Notes under the pieces: generated by a model
Told to the model about the DNA's origin: nothing
The model's input: the letters and a program-made list of their open reading frames with translations, nothing else
The model's database searches: none
Position numbers and translations under genes: made by a program
Assembly: GCA_013140805.1 (NCBI GenBank)
Contig: JABFRW010000120.1
Coordinates: 1 to 32,141 of the forward strand
Origin: Candidatus Eisenbacteria bacterium
Lineage (GTDB): Bacteria; Eisenbacteria; RBG-16-71-46
Length of the DNA: 32,141 nt
Direction: 5' to 3'
Shown here: piece by piece, positions 8,316 through 15,520 of the stretch
How positions within the stretch are numbered: position 1 is the first letter of the stretch
Layout: every line of letters begins with the position of its first letter

Positions 8316-8681
8316 ATGCTGAGCTACGACTGGAGACATCCCGAACGAGTGGTTCCCTGGAAGCCGCGGCATCGCTTCCGGGTGACCGAGGCGGGCCGCT
8401 CGGCGTTCGATGACTATTCTCGTGTCTTGAAGCTGGCACAGGATGCCTCGAATCCTCGTGAAGCGCTCGACGGCGCAAAGACCGCGTGGGCCGAACCGTT
8501 CAAGCTGCGGACCTCGGACGGCATCGTGCTCGAGGATCTGGTCTCGGGGCGAACCTGCCTCGCCGACATCGCGGAGACCCTCGCGGCGTGTGATCTCACG
8601 CTGCGAGAGGCGCGCGGTGCGATCGACCGGCTGCTGGCGGCCTCGCTCATCGAGAGCGTGGATCCGCTCCCCGGAAGCTAA
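8316..8681 (+). CDS. Small winged-helix-like (PqqD-like) protein, 121 aa
   Basis: The ATG at 8316 is preceded by AGGAG at good distance; the frame upstream of it overlaps the divergent promoter region and is ignored. The protein starts MLSYDWRHPERVVPWKPRHR. Its C-terminal half, including VLEDLVSGRTCLADIAETLA and then AIDRLLAASLIES, has the pattern of a short winged helix or PqqD-like fold: a start strand, a helix with a Gly-Arg turn, a helix, then a helix leading to a 'L-x-x-x-L-I-E' turn. No catalytic residues are visible. It might be a DNA-binding or peptide-binding adaptor. It is divergent from the polyferredoxin gene and lies just upstream of the broken YHS-like gene on the same strand. 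Confidence 0.6.
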   Translation: MLSYDWRHPERVVPWKPRHRFRVTEAGRSAFDDYSRVLKLAQDASNPREALDGAKTAWAEPFKLRTSDGIVLEDLVSGRTCLADIAETLAACDLTLREARGAIDRLLAASLIESVDPLPGS

Positions 8682-8759
8682 CGAGCCGGCTGGCAGGTTG
8701 TGACCGGCGCCCCGGAACGCTTCCAACCGCTCGAGCGGCTCGTGCGTCTACTGGGAACC

Positions 8760-9272
8760 ATGGTCTCGCGCTGGTGGGTTCCTCTGCTCCTCACACTCGT
8801 CGGGCTGGCCGCCATCGGCGCCGGCCCCGCCGACGAGTTGGGCGCGCGACTCTCCGCGCCGTCGACGCTCGACGCCCTTGCCGGTCAGCCCTCGAACCGC
8901 TTCACTTGAGAACCGATTCCGGTCCCGTTGGGACCGATCGTCGACGCCGACTGGGCGCTCTATCATCTGAGCCGGGTGTTGTGGGACCCGATCGATCCGA
9001 GACGTCTGGGTTCGCTGGAGGACTCGTTGCAGTATCGCGTGAACGGCGAGGTCTATCGGTTCGCGAGTGCCGCGACGCTACGGCGCTTCATGCGCACGCC
9101 CGAGCTGTGGGCCGGTGTGGTGAGGGACCCCATCACCACGCGCCGATTCGTGCCGTCGAGTCGATCGCCCGCCGCTTACTGGTTCGGTGGTCCGTACTTC
9201 TTCGAGAGCGAGTCCACCAAGGCCGAGTTTCTCACTGATCCGGTGCGCTATCAGATCATCCGGCGCATGTAG
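8760..9272 (+). pseudogene. Membrane-anchored YHS-like protein split by in-frame TGA
   Basis: Two open segments lie in one frame, separated only by a TGA at 8907-8909. The first (MVSRWWVPLLLTLVGLAAIG) is an N-terminal membrane helix or signal anchor. The second, after EPIPVPLGP, reads as a small YHS-like domain: YRVNGEVYRFASAATLRRFM, then a segment ending PAAYWFGGPYFFESESTKAE and FLTDPVRYQIIRRM. The join would give one plausible anchored protein of about 170 residues. The simplest explanations are a TGG-to-TGA nonsense mutation or an assembly error, since protein-like sequence continues directly after the TGA. Independent translation of the second half from the TTG at 8928 is possible but has no clear ribosome-binding site. 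An earlier in-frame GTG at 8700 is an alternative start. Confidence 0.55.
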
Positions 9273-10593
9273 CCTGCGCGCGCTCCTTGCGCTGACGCTC
9301 GCCTTCCTCGGCGCCGCGCCTTCGGTCGCCGCGGGCGTGAGTGCTCGCGAGCGCGCGATCGCAGCGCGCGTCGACGCCTCGGTGCCCGCCGGCCTCACGC
9401 TGCTCGAACGCACCGTGAACATGAACAGCGGAACGCTCAATCCAGACGGGGTTCGAAGCGTGGGACGCGCATTCACGCCCGCTTTCGAAGCGCTCGGCTT
9501 TCGGATCCGCTGGATCGACGGCGCGGCATGGGGACGCGCCGGGCATCTGGTCGCCACACGCGTCGGGCGCGCGGGTGGCGCGAACGCGAAACGACTGCAC
9601 GTGCTGTTGATCGGACATCTCGACACCGTGTTCGAGCGCGACAGCCCATTCCAACGTTTCGAGCGCCTCACCGATTCGACGGCGAGCGGCCCCGGCGCAA
9701 TCGACATGAAGGGCGGGATCGTCGTGATGTGGCTCGCGCTTCAGGCGCTCGAGGCCGCAGGCGAGCTCGAGCGACTCGACTGCACCGTGTTCCTGTGCGG
9801 CGACGAGGAACGCTCCGGTGAACCGCTGGCACTCGCGCGCCGCGACCTGATCGCGGCGGCCGATGCGGCCGATGTCGCGCTCGGCTTCGAGGACGGCGCC
9901 GGCGATCCGCGTACCGCGGTGGTGTCGCGACGCAGCTCGGGCGGGTGGGTGCTGCGAACCACCGGCAAGCCCTACCACTCGTCGCAGATCTTTCGCGCCG
10001 ATGTCGGCTACGGCTCGATCTTCGAAGCCGCGCGCATTCTGAATGCGTGGCGGGACTCGCTCGCCGGTGAGGCGCTGCTCACCTTCAACCCGGGGGTGGT
10101 GCTCGGCGGTACGCGTGCCCACTACGACGAGGCCGCGGGCGGCGGCGGCGCGTTCGGCAAGACCAACGTGGTGGCCGAGAGTACGGTGGTGGCCGGCGAC
10201 CTGCGAGCGCTGTCACTCGAACAGCGCGAAGCGGCGCGCGCCGCCATGCGGCGCGTCGCTGCGCGCAATCTGCCGCATGCCTCGGCAACACTCGAGTTCG
10301 AGGACGGCTATCCGCCGCTGGCGCCGAGCGAAGGCAATCGCAGATTGCTGGCGATGTACGACCAGGCGAGTCGCGACCTGGGCCACGGTCCCGTTGCCGC
10401 GGTGGATCCCGCGCGCGCCGGGGCTGCCGACATCTCGTTCTGCGAGGGTCGCGTGGAGATGGCGCTCGACGGCATCGGTCTGATGGGTGACGGCGGGCAC
10501 ACGGTCGGCGAGGTCGCGGATCTGCGCACGCTGGGCTCGCAGGCACGGCGCGTGGCGGTGCTGCTTTCGCGCCTCGGACGCGGAGCGAAGTAG
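9187..10593 (+). CDS. Exported M20-family metallopeptidase
   Basis: Only a GTG at 9187 is available as a standard start, which makes the gene overlap the preceding frame by 86 bases; the true start may be a rarer codon nearer 9270, directly before the hydrophobic signal LRALLALTLAFLGAAPSVAA. The mature enzyme has the M20 zinc-peptidase landmarks: GHLDT (His144, Asp146), AIDMKGG (Asp173, bridging), GDEERSGE (Glu207 catalytic base, Glu208 ligand) and GHTVGEVADL near the end (His438). The lid domain holds KPYHSSQ, the usual dimer-domain histidine. The best-known relatives are glutamate carboxypeptidase (CPG2-like) and other exopeptidases. The enzyme should act in the periplasm on a small peptide or acylated amino acid; the substrate is not deducible. 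Confidence 0.88.
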   Translation: MVRTSSRASPPRPSFSLIRCAIRSSGACSLRALLALTLAFLGAAPSVAAGVSARERAIAARVDASVPAGLTLLERTVNMNSGTLNPDGVRSVGRAFTPAFEALGFRIRWIDGAAWGRAGHLVATRVGRAGGANAKRLHVLLIGHLDTVFERDSPFQRFERLTDSTASGPGAIDMKGGIVVMWLALQALEAAGELERLDCTVFLCGDEERSGEPLALARRDLIAAADAADVALGFEDGAGDPRTAVVSRRSSGGWVLRTTGKPYHSSQIFRADVGYGSIFEAARILNAWRDSLAGEALLTFNPGVVLGGTRAHYDEAAGGGGAFGKTNVVAESTVVAGDLRALSLEQREAARAAMRRVAARNLPHASATLEFEDGYPPLAPSEGNRRLLAMYDQASRDLGHGPVAAVDPARAGAADISFCEGRVEMALDGIGLMGDGGHTVGEVADLRTLGSQARRVAVLLSRLGRGAK

Positions 10594-10669
10594 TCCTACG
10601 AGCTCGGGTTCTGCACGATCGAATCGCGAGACTCCCGATCTGCAAGCCGGGGTGCCAAATCCCCCAGCT

Positions 10670-10684
10670 TCGATCCGGGATCGA
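10670..10684. repeat. 15-bp perfect palindrome before the protease gene
   Basis: TCGATCC and GGATCGA face each other around one central G in the 255-base gap between the M20 peptidase and the HtrA-like protease. It could be an operator, but GATC-rich palindromes also arise by chance in GC-rich DNA. I see nothing else of note in this gap. Confidence 0.3.
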
Positions 10685-10848
10685 TCTCGCTGAACGGCAT
10701 GCGATTGGCGCATTGGTGCCGCAGCCGACGCCGCTGGAACGCCGCTTGCGCTCAGGCGGCACGCTTCGCCGCGATTCGTGGCGAACGAAGTGAACGTCCG
10801 AGCCGACGGCGGCGGACGCAGACCCAGCCGAACGGAGGGCAGTCGCAC

Positions 10849-12189
10849 ATGTCGAGAGGATCGAACTGGCAGACGCGAATTCTGGTCCTGGTGGCAGGCC
10901 TCACGGCGCTGAGCATCGGCGCGCCCGAAGCCGCACCGCGAATCGGAGGCACGGATGCCCAGGCTCAATCGGTCTTCAGAGACGCGCGCGGCTACACGGT
11001 TCGAATCCGGACGCGGATCGAGGCCCCGTTCGGGGCGGACAAGCTGGGCTCGTTCTTCGGGGCCGGATTCCTGGTGGATGCGGAGCGGCGGTGGCTTCTG
11101 ACCAACGCTCACGTCGTCGGAGAGTCTCCCTCGGAAGTCGAGGTCGCCTTCGCGGATGGCGAATTCCAGCCCGCGAAGAAGATCTATGTGGATTCGTTCA
11201 CCGATGTGGCGGTGCTCCAGGTCGAGCACATTCCGACTGGACGCCGGCCCGCGATCCTGGAGACCCGCGACGAGGTCGCGGTCGGTGAGACGGTCGGCGC
11301 CTTCGGCCATCCGCTCGGCATGCACTTCACCGGCACGCGCGGCATCGTCTCGAACGTCACGGATCAGGCCGGACCCGACCTGCTCCAGATCGACGCGACC
11401 GTCGACCATGGCAACTCCGGGGGGCCGGTGATCTCGCTGCGAAGTGGTCGCGTCATCGGGATCGCGACGGCCGGATTCGATACCGACAAGTCCGATCGTA
11501 TGAACTTCGCGACTCCGCTGAAGGACGTCCTTCGAATCATCAAGCTCTTGAAGGCCGGGGAGTCCCCGGTCCCGACATTGTTCGAATTCACCCTGCTACG
11601 GAATGATCAGGGCAGCCACACGATGGAAGTCGGGGCGACCTCAGATCCGGTGCGCTGGCCGCTGCAGTCGGGAGATCGTATCGAGTCAGTCGAAGGGGTC
11701 GGCGAGGTTCAGACCTACTCGAAACTGGTCACGGCGCTTCGAGGTTGCCGCGGATCTGCGCGCCTCTCGGTGCTGCGCAATGGCAAGTCGATCGCGCTTC
11801 AGATCGCGCCGGCCATGGCGGAACCCGTGCTGGAGCGTCGGGGCCTCGGCATGGATGGCGCACTCATCAGTTCGTTCCTGTGGGACGACGGAGCGGTATT
11901 CGTGGAACGGCAGCCGTTGAGGGTGGAGTTCGTGATGCCGGGTTCCGCCGCCGAGGCTCAGGGACTCAGCCCTGGAGATCGCATCGAGAGCATCGACGGC
12001 GTTGGCTACGCGAGTCTCGAGGCGCTGCGGTCGGCGCTGCATGCGCGCCCCGAGGGGAAGGTCGCGCGCATCGTCCTGCGTCGTTGGAGCCCCAGCGACA
12101 ACCGAATCTTCGACTTCCACGTCCGAGAACTTCCGATGGAAGAGATCGTCGAGGTGGGGCCGCAGGCGGAGGAGGTGGCCGCGCGGTAG
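10849..12189 (+). CDS. HtrA-like S1C serine protease with PDZ domains
   Basis: The ATG at 10849 follows GGAGG at about ten bases, and it is followed by a signal peptide (cleavage likely after APEAA near residue 29); the open frame upstream is noncoding. The trypsin-like domain carries the full triad: His88 in TNAHVV, Asp119 in SFTDVAVLQV and Ser190 in DHGNSGGPVIS. Two PDZ-like parts follow, one around residues 240-322 (LQSGDRIESVEGVGEVQTY) and a clearer one at about 362-420 (PGSAAEAQGLSPGDRIESI). Length (446 aa) and order match periplasmic DegP/DegQ-type proteases, which degrade or refold damaged envelope proteins and bind C-terminal peptides by PDZ. The first PDZ is unusual and may be degenerate. 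Confidence 0.9.
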   Translation: MSRGSNWQTRILVLVAGLTALSIGAPEAAPRIGGTDAQAQSVFRDARGYTVRIRTRIEAPFGADKLGSFFGAGFLVDAERRWLLTNAHVVGESPSEVEVAFADGEFQPAKKIYVDSFTDVAVLQVEHIPTGRRPAILETRDEVAVGETVGAFGHPLGMHFTGTRGIVSNVTDQAGPDLLQIDATVDHGNSGGPVISLRSGRVIGIATAGFDTDKSDRMNFATPLKDVLRIIKLLKAGESPVPTLFEFTLLRNDQGSHTMEVGATSDPVRWPLQSGDRIESVEGVGEVQTYSKLVTALRGCRGSARLSVLRNGKSIALQIAPAMAEPVLERRGLGMDGALISSFLWDDGAVFVERQPLRVEFVMPGSAAEAQGLSPGDRIESIDGVGYASLEALRSALHARPEGKVARIVLRRWSPSDNRIFDFHVRELPMEEIVEVGPQAEEVAAR

Positions 12190-12267
12190 CCGTACTCCCA
12201 GTCGCGCCGCGGTACTCGAAATCTGCGGCCGACGACTGACCCGCACTGCCGGAGACAATTTCCAAAG

Positions 12268-12471
12268 GTGCCCGCGTGCTCGACTCCGTCGATCGTCACT
12301 CTTCAAGCCGCTCGCAAGCTCGACATCCGGGTGAGTCGCGTCCTGACCGACAACGGCTTCGGCTACATCGGCCGGTGCTTCGCGCACGCGAGCGCGCTGC
12401 TGCGGATCGCTCAAAAACACACTCGCCTCTACCGCCCACGGACCAACGGACAGGCGGCCTCCCGACTTTGA
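12268..12471 (+). pseudogene. IS481-type transposase remnant (DDE core fragment)
   Basis: The frame reads RVLTDNGFGYIGRCFAHA, then about 20 residues on YRPRTNGQAASRL before a stop. This matches the second half of the integrase core of IS481/IS3-type transposases: the D in LTDNG is the second catalytic Asp, and P-x-T-N-G-x-A-E is the segment carrying the catalytic Glu, here degraded (AAS in place of AER). Neither the N-terminal HTH nor the first Asp region is present, and no terminal inverted repeats are visible. It is a decayed insertion sequence remnant between the protease and the DUF1428 gene. Confidence 0.75.
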
Positions 12472-12646
12472 CGCTCTTCGCACGCGGCCGCTATCCTCGC
12501 CGCTTGCCTCTCGTGCAGCTGGAAGATTCACGCCCGCAGTGCCGCCGTAGAAGCGTGAACTGCCGCGTCGGACGCGTGCCCGTGGGCCCGGCCGCCTGGT
12601 CACCACGCTGAAGCCGCAACCTTCCCACCCCTCGAGGAGGTCCGTC

Positions 12647-13039
12647 ATGCCCCGTTACGTCGATGGATTCGTGATCCCGATCCCGAAGAGCAAGCTCGCC
12701 ACCTATCGCAAGATGGCGAAGTGGGGCGCGAAGACCTGGATGAAGCACGGCGCGCTCGAATACTTCGAATGCGTCGGTGACGACCTGAAGACGCCGTTCG
12801 GCCTGCCCTTCCCCAAGCTCGCGAAGACCAAGCCCGGCGAGACCGTCGTGTTCTCGTGGATCGTCTACAAGTCGAAGGCGCATCGCGACCAGGTCAACAA
12901 GAAGGTCATGACCGAACCGGGCATGATGGACATGGCCAAGTCCATGCCGTTCGACGTGAAGCGCATGTCGATGGGCGGCTTCGAAGTGTTCGTCGAGGCG
13001 GCGGCCGGGAAGCGAAAGACGGCGAAGAAGGCCCGCTAG
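12647..13039 (+). CDS. DUF1428 protein (YbaA-like), 130 aa
   Basis: The ATG at 12647 has GAGGAGG shortly upstream. The sequence fits the DUF1428 family throughout: MPRYVDGFVIPIPKSKLATY at the start, HGALEYFECVGDDL in the first half, then a long stretch with KPGETVVFSWIVYKSKAHRD and the last part around MPFDVKRMSMGGFEVFVE. The family has a dimeric alpha/beta-barrel (ferredoxin-like) fold related to antibiotic-monooxygenase-like proteins; its biochemical role is not established. The C terminus ends in a Lys/Arg/Ala tail (AGKRKTAKKAR) not normally part of the domain. It is soluble and appears to be transcribed alone. The 298 bases that follow contain nothing I can support. Confidence 0.88.
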   Translation: MPRYVDGFVIPIPKSKLATYRKMAKWGAKTWMKHGALEYFECVGDDLKTPFGLPFPKLAKTKPGETVVFSWIVYKSKAHRDQVNKKVMTEPGMMDMAKSMPFDVKRMSMGGFEVFVEAAAGKRKTAKKAR

Positions 13040-13337
13040 GTGTGGAGTCTCACCTGGTTGTTCCCGTCGCTCAGTCGACAGCCCGGGCGAGGCGGGGCGT
13101 CGGTCCCGACCGAGGGGATGAGGACGATTCTCCGCTGGAACTCGACGCTCGCGTGCAGGTAGGCTCGGCCGCGCGCGAATGCGAGTGCTTATTGCTTGTC
13201 CCGGCCCTCGTCGCGTTGCAGATGGTCGAATCTCACCGACGTTGCGAGGCGTTCGAACTTCGCGTTCGATCGGCACCGGCGGACTCCTGCCGAGCGCGTC
13301 CCCTCGAGGCGTTGACTCCCCCAACGGAGGTGACAGC

Positions 13338-14059
13338 ATGCACGCCCGCTCGCTCGCACTCTCGATGATCCTCTGCCTTGGTCCAGCAGCACCAAGTCGG
13401 GCACCTCATTCGTGGCAGGGGGCCTGACCCCCGGCTCGGCGCCGGTTGAAATTCCGGTGCTGCTCCAGGGACCGTGCGCGTACTCCTGCGGTCCCGGCTC
13501 TCCGGGCGACGGCCGCATCGACTACGACACCGACTCGGAAGCCGGGCCGTTCACCATGAGCCTGCCCGCGATGACGTTGGTCTCGTCGACGCCGATCGAT
13601 GTCGAGGTGAACGGCGTGCTGACCGCGTTCGACGTCATCGTCACGCTCAGCGGGCCGGCTCCCGAGGCGGACGATCCGATCACGGGCCTGCTCACGTTGC
13701 CTCCGGCGACGTCCCTTTCGCTCGGGGCGACCGCTCCGGTGGCGAGCAGCACGCTGGACCTTCACGCCACGACGACGTACGTGAACGCCCTCACCGGCGA
13801 ACCGACCGGCACTGTGATCGAAGAGGACTTTCACCTGAGCCTCTTCACGTTCACCCCGGACGCCCTTCCTGTCACGCGGCTGGTCGACGGCACCGCGGAG
13901 GGGAGCATCGTGCTCGGTCTCGGCGATTCGTCCCCCGTCGTGTTCGGCTACGCGAGTGCGGACGGCGACCTGGTGCTGAACCTGGCGAGCCTGTACGACT
14001 CCGGCCCGGTACCGGTGCAGGCCACGACGTGGGGCGCGCTCAAGGCACTCTATCGATAG
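13338..14059 (+). pseudogene. Exported beta-rich protein with frameshifted signal peptide
   Basis: A GGAGG seven bases before the ATG at 13338 opens a clear signal peptide (MHARSLALSMILCLG), but that frame ends at 13427. The mature protein is in another frame from about 13382 onward (a GTG at 13412 is the first start there) to the TAG at 14059. Its sequence is Thr/Ser/Val/Gly rich with alternating hydrophobics, includes GPCAYSCGPGSPGDGRIDYD and ends VQATTWGALKALYR. It looks like a small beta-sandwich protein of the extracellular matrix or surface. A single indel around 13370-13410 would rejoin the parts, so it is either a recent pseudogene or an assembly error. I do not recognise a named family. 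Confidence 0.55.
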
Positions 14060-14158
14060 TGGAGGAGCTCGTCGTCGACGGCGAATGTGCGTCAGCGTCC
14101 ACGTCAAGGCGACAGTTGGAAACTGGACTCACCCGGCGGCGCAAGTCGTTCGAGGAGT

Positions 14159-14215
14159 TGGTGCCGGAGGGGGGGGTCGAACCCCCACTCGGTTGCCCGA
14201 ACGGGATTTTGAGTC
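14159..14215 (-). tRNA. tRNA-Leu(CAA), 3' fragment only
   Basis: Read on the minus strand, the block has an anticodon loop CTCAAAA (anticodon CAA, Leu), a long variable arm with stem TTCGG/CCGAG as expected of a type II leucine tRNA, a T arm with five G-C pairs around TTCGACC, the 3' acceptor strand CTCCGGC, discriminator A and an encoded CCA. The D arm and 5' acceptor strand are missing: pairing in the anticodon stem stops after three base pairs and the flanking sequence is unrelated. It therefore cannot yield a tRNA. This is the usual remnant left when an element integrates in a tRNA gene, the intact copy being expected at the other end of the element. Confidence 0.85.
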
Positions 14216-14340
14216 CAAGAAGCTGAGAAAGTAGTGATGTGACGACCATCACGTACCTGCGTCAATCGCGGTGATTGCAGTCGATTGAAGCGAGTTGCCG
14301 GAGAGGCTCAGCGCGTGTATGTGCGCAAGTAGCGCGGTAG

Positions 14341-14362
14341 TTCCCGCCCAGTTCCCGCCCAG
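14341..14362. repeat. 11-bp tandem duplication
   Basis: TTCCCGCCCAG occurs twice in immediate succession, preceded by G and followed by TT. It is short and could be slippage; it lies in the degraded region next to the tRNA scar. Confidence 0.7.
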
Positions 14363-14372
14363 TTGAGCGGCC

Positions 14373-14419
14373 TCGGGGAATTCTCCCCGGGGTCGACTTG
14401 TTCTCGGTCCGACTAGCGA
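14373..14419. repeat. Diverged repeat of the segment near 17.24-17.29 kb
   Basis: Aligning by eye, about three quarters of roughly 45 bases match the stretch near 17240-17285, including an uninterrupted CTTGTTCTCG and blocks TCTCCCCG and TCCG. The minus-strand reading frame is also kept (SLVGPRTSRPRGE here, SLVAGSRTRRSRGE there), which favours a duplicated gene piece over chance. Confidence 0.4.
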
Positions 14420-14595
14420 GATTCCGGCGTGGCGCAACTAACGTGCGAGGGACTGCGTCTCGAGGTGCACCAGTTGCGTCTCTGCGCTCCAGACCCTCGA
14501 TTCCAGCCTCGCGGGGGCTCTCCCCTTCGTACCGCGACGCATGGAAGCGGCCGAGCCTGCAATCACAGCAAAAAAGATGGTCTCGGCGGAGACCA

Positions 14596-14982
14596 TCATT
14601 TGACTGCTTGAGTGCTCGGAACATAGGCAAGCACTTGATCGCTGGATTCAGCGAACGCGAGGCATCGATGCGGGTCGTCTCGGTCGCGGAATTCTTGAAC
14701 ATCCGCGAGGCCGCCCTCGTTTCGTGCGGACAGACGAAGGGCGTTGTAGCAGGAGAGGACTACTTCGACATCAAACTCGTTCGCGGCATCCTGGCTGAGG
14801 ACTAGTCGCTTATTGAACATCCCGCGCGACTGGTCCTGACCGATGGATCGGTCCCGTTCCAAGCGCACTAGGGGGAGGTTGCCGTCAGCGTCCTCCTGCG
14901 CGATGCGCTTCATAGCCTCCGGGCGCGCAGCGTCGAGGGCGCGGCGGATGATGCGACGAATCTCGTATTGCGGTGAGCGCAT
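14596..14982 (-). CDS. Hypothetical protein, 128 aa
   Basis: The ATG at 14982 has a clear GGAGG six to seven bases upstream, better than most genes here. The protein starts MRSPQYEIRRIIRRALDAAR; the N-terminal third is basic and helical and could bind nucleic acid, while the rest is mixed and has no signal or membrane segment. I recognise no family. A competing plus-strand frame (14668-14805, 45 codons) also has a GAGG before its ATG, so the C-terminal part of this gene is less certain than its start. A strong hairpin with T-rich flanks sits in its leader and could act as an attenuator. The gene is the first candidate right of the tRNA scar. Confidence 0.5.
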   Translation of the reverse strand: MRSPQYEIRRIIRRALDAARPEAMKRIAQEDADGNLPLVRLERDRSIGQDQSRGMFNKRLVLSQDAANEFDVEVVLSCYNALRLSARNEGGLADVQEFRDRDDPHRCLAFAESSDQVLAYVPSTQAVK

Positions 14983-15004
14983 TGTCTGCCTCCAGAAAAA
15001 CGGA

Positions 15005-15046
15005 AAGGCCCCCTCGGCCGTTATCGGCGACAAGGGAGCCTTTTTT
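15005..15046 (+). terminator. Hairpin with six-T tail
   Basis: AAGGCCCCCT (15005-15014) pairs with AGGGAGCCTT (15033-15042) with one mismatch, and the plus strand continues into a run of six T. This is a good intrinsic terminator for plus-strand transcripts, though no clear gene ends just before it. On the minus strand the same hairpin is followed by TTTCCGTTTTT and lies in the leader of the 128-residue gene, so attenuation of that gene is another possibility. Confidence 0.55.
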
Positions 15047-15192
15047 GAGGAGCTTAAAGGTGCGGATCGCTAACTACGGTCTACCTCGCGCGCGTCGGCC
15101 CGTCAACCCCCCTCGGGGTTCTAGTCACTCGCACGCGACTCCATGGTGACGGGACAGTCGAAACACGCACCTCCTGAACTTGGAGACCCACC

Positions 15193-15366
15193 ATGCAGAA
15201 CGAATCGCTGGACTTCCACATCGTCGGGGCGATCATCTTCACGCTCCTCGCGCACCTGCATTCAACGTCTCACACGAAGGATCAGAGGTTTGTTCGGTGG
15301 GTGGCGCTCTGCAGTGTCTGCGGCGTGGCGCTGCTGCTCACGCTGAGGCACGTTGGGGCGATCTAG
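15193..15366 (+). CDS. Small membrane protein, 57 aa
   Basis: A short gene with GGAG before its ATG and an intrinsic terminator directly after its stop. It reads MQNESLDFHIVGAIIFTLLA at the start and, after a polar His/Lys/Arg loop, a second hydrophobic stretch (RWVALCSVCGVALLLTLRHV). The result is a likely two-helix hairpin in the inner membrane with a short basic loop of about 15 residues. I recognise no family. Such two-helix miniproteins occur as membrane-complex subunits, type I toxins or phage holins, but nothing here selects between these. The tidy gene-plus-terminator arrangement supports it being real and expressed on its own. Confidence 0.6.
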   Translation: MQNESLDFHIVGAIIFTLLAHLHSTSHTKDQRFVRWVALCSVCGVALLLTLRHVGAI

Positions 15367-15370
15367 GTCG

Positions 15371-15391
15371 GCCAGGCGATCGCCTGGCTTT
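15371..15391 (+). terminator. Intrinsic terminator after the small membrane gene
   Basis: GCCAGGCGATCGCCTGGC (15371-15388) is a perfect 18-bp palindrome that folds into a seven-pair stem with a GATC loop, followed by TTTC. It begins four bases after the TAG of the 57-residue gene. Confidence 0.65.
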
Positions 15392-15520
15392 CGAGCAATG
15401 AGTGCGAGTGTGGCCTCGCGCCACGCCGGCAGTCTCGCCGGCTCCGATTCCTTCCGGAGGCGCGCTGCTCCGCTCTTCCGTGTACTGCTTCGGCGCCGCG
15501 GCCGATACGGGCCTCGTGGC

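Larger units (their letters stand above)
14216..14595. other. Gene-poor junction region beside the tRNA fragment
   Basis: No frame here has a good start, a ribosome-binding site and sensible composition. The stretch holds an 11-bp tandem duplication (14341-14362) and a segment (about 14373-14419) resembling the coding sequence of the minus-strand membrane protein near 17.25 kb. On the minus strand both read as a similar peptide (LV-G-RT-R-RGE), so this may be the remains of a paralogous gene. Confidence 0.5.

Noticed and set aside
8907-8909. Genetic code change with TGA read as an amino acid
   Set aside because: Several well-bounded genes here end in TGA (the FKBP gene and both genes of the coupled pair), and code changes of that type are known from low-GC lineages.
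10998-11008. GGTTCGAATCC, a tRNA T-loop-like string
   Set aside because: No acceptor, D or anticodon arms fit around it, and it lies in the coding part of the HtrA-like protease.
10213-11409. 398-codon minus-strand open frame across the M20 and HtrA-like genes
   Set aside because: It covers two motif-bearing genes on the other strand and an intergenic gap, and has no recognisable sequence.
12491-13339. 282-codon minus-strand open frame opposite DUF1428
   Set aside because: DUF1428 on the plus strand is certain and has a strong ribosome-binding site; the antisense sequence is Arg/His-rich noise.
14668-14805. 45-codon plus-strand frame with GAGG before the ATG
   Set aside because: It overlaps a longer minus-strand gene with a better ribosome-binding site; kept only as an alternative.
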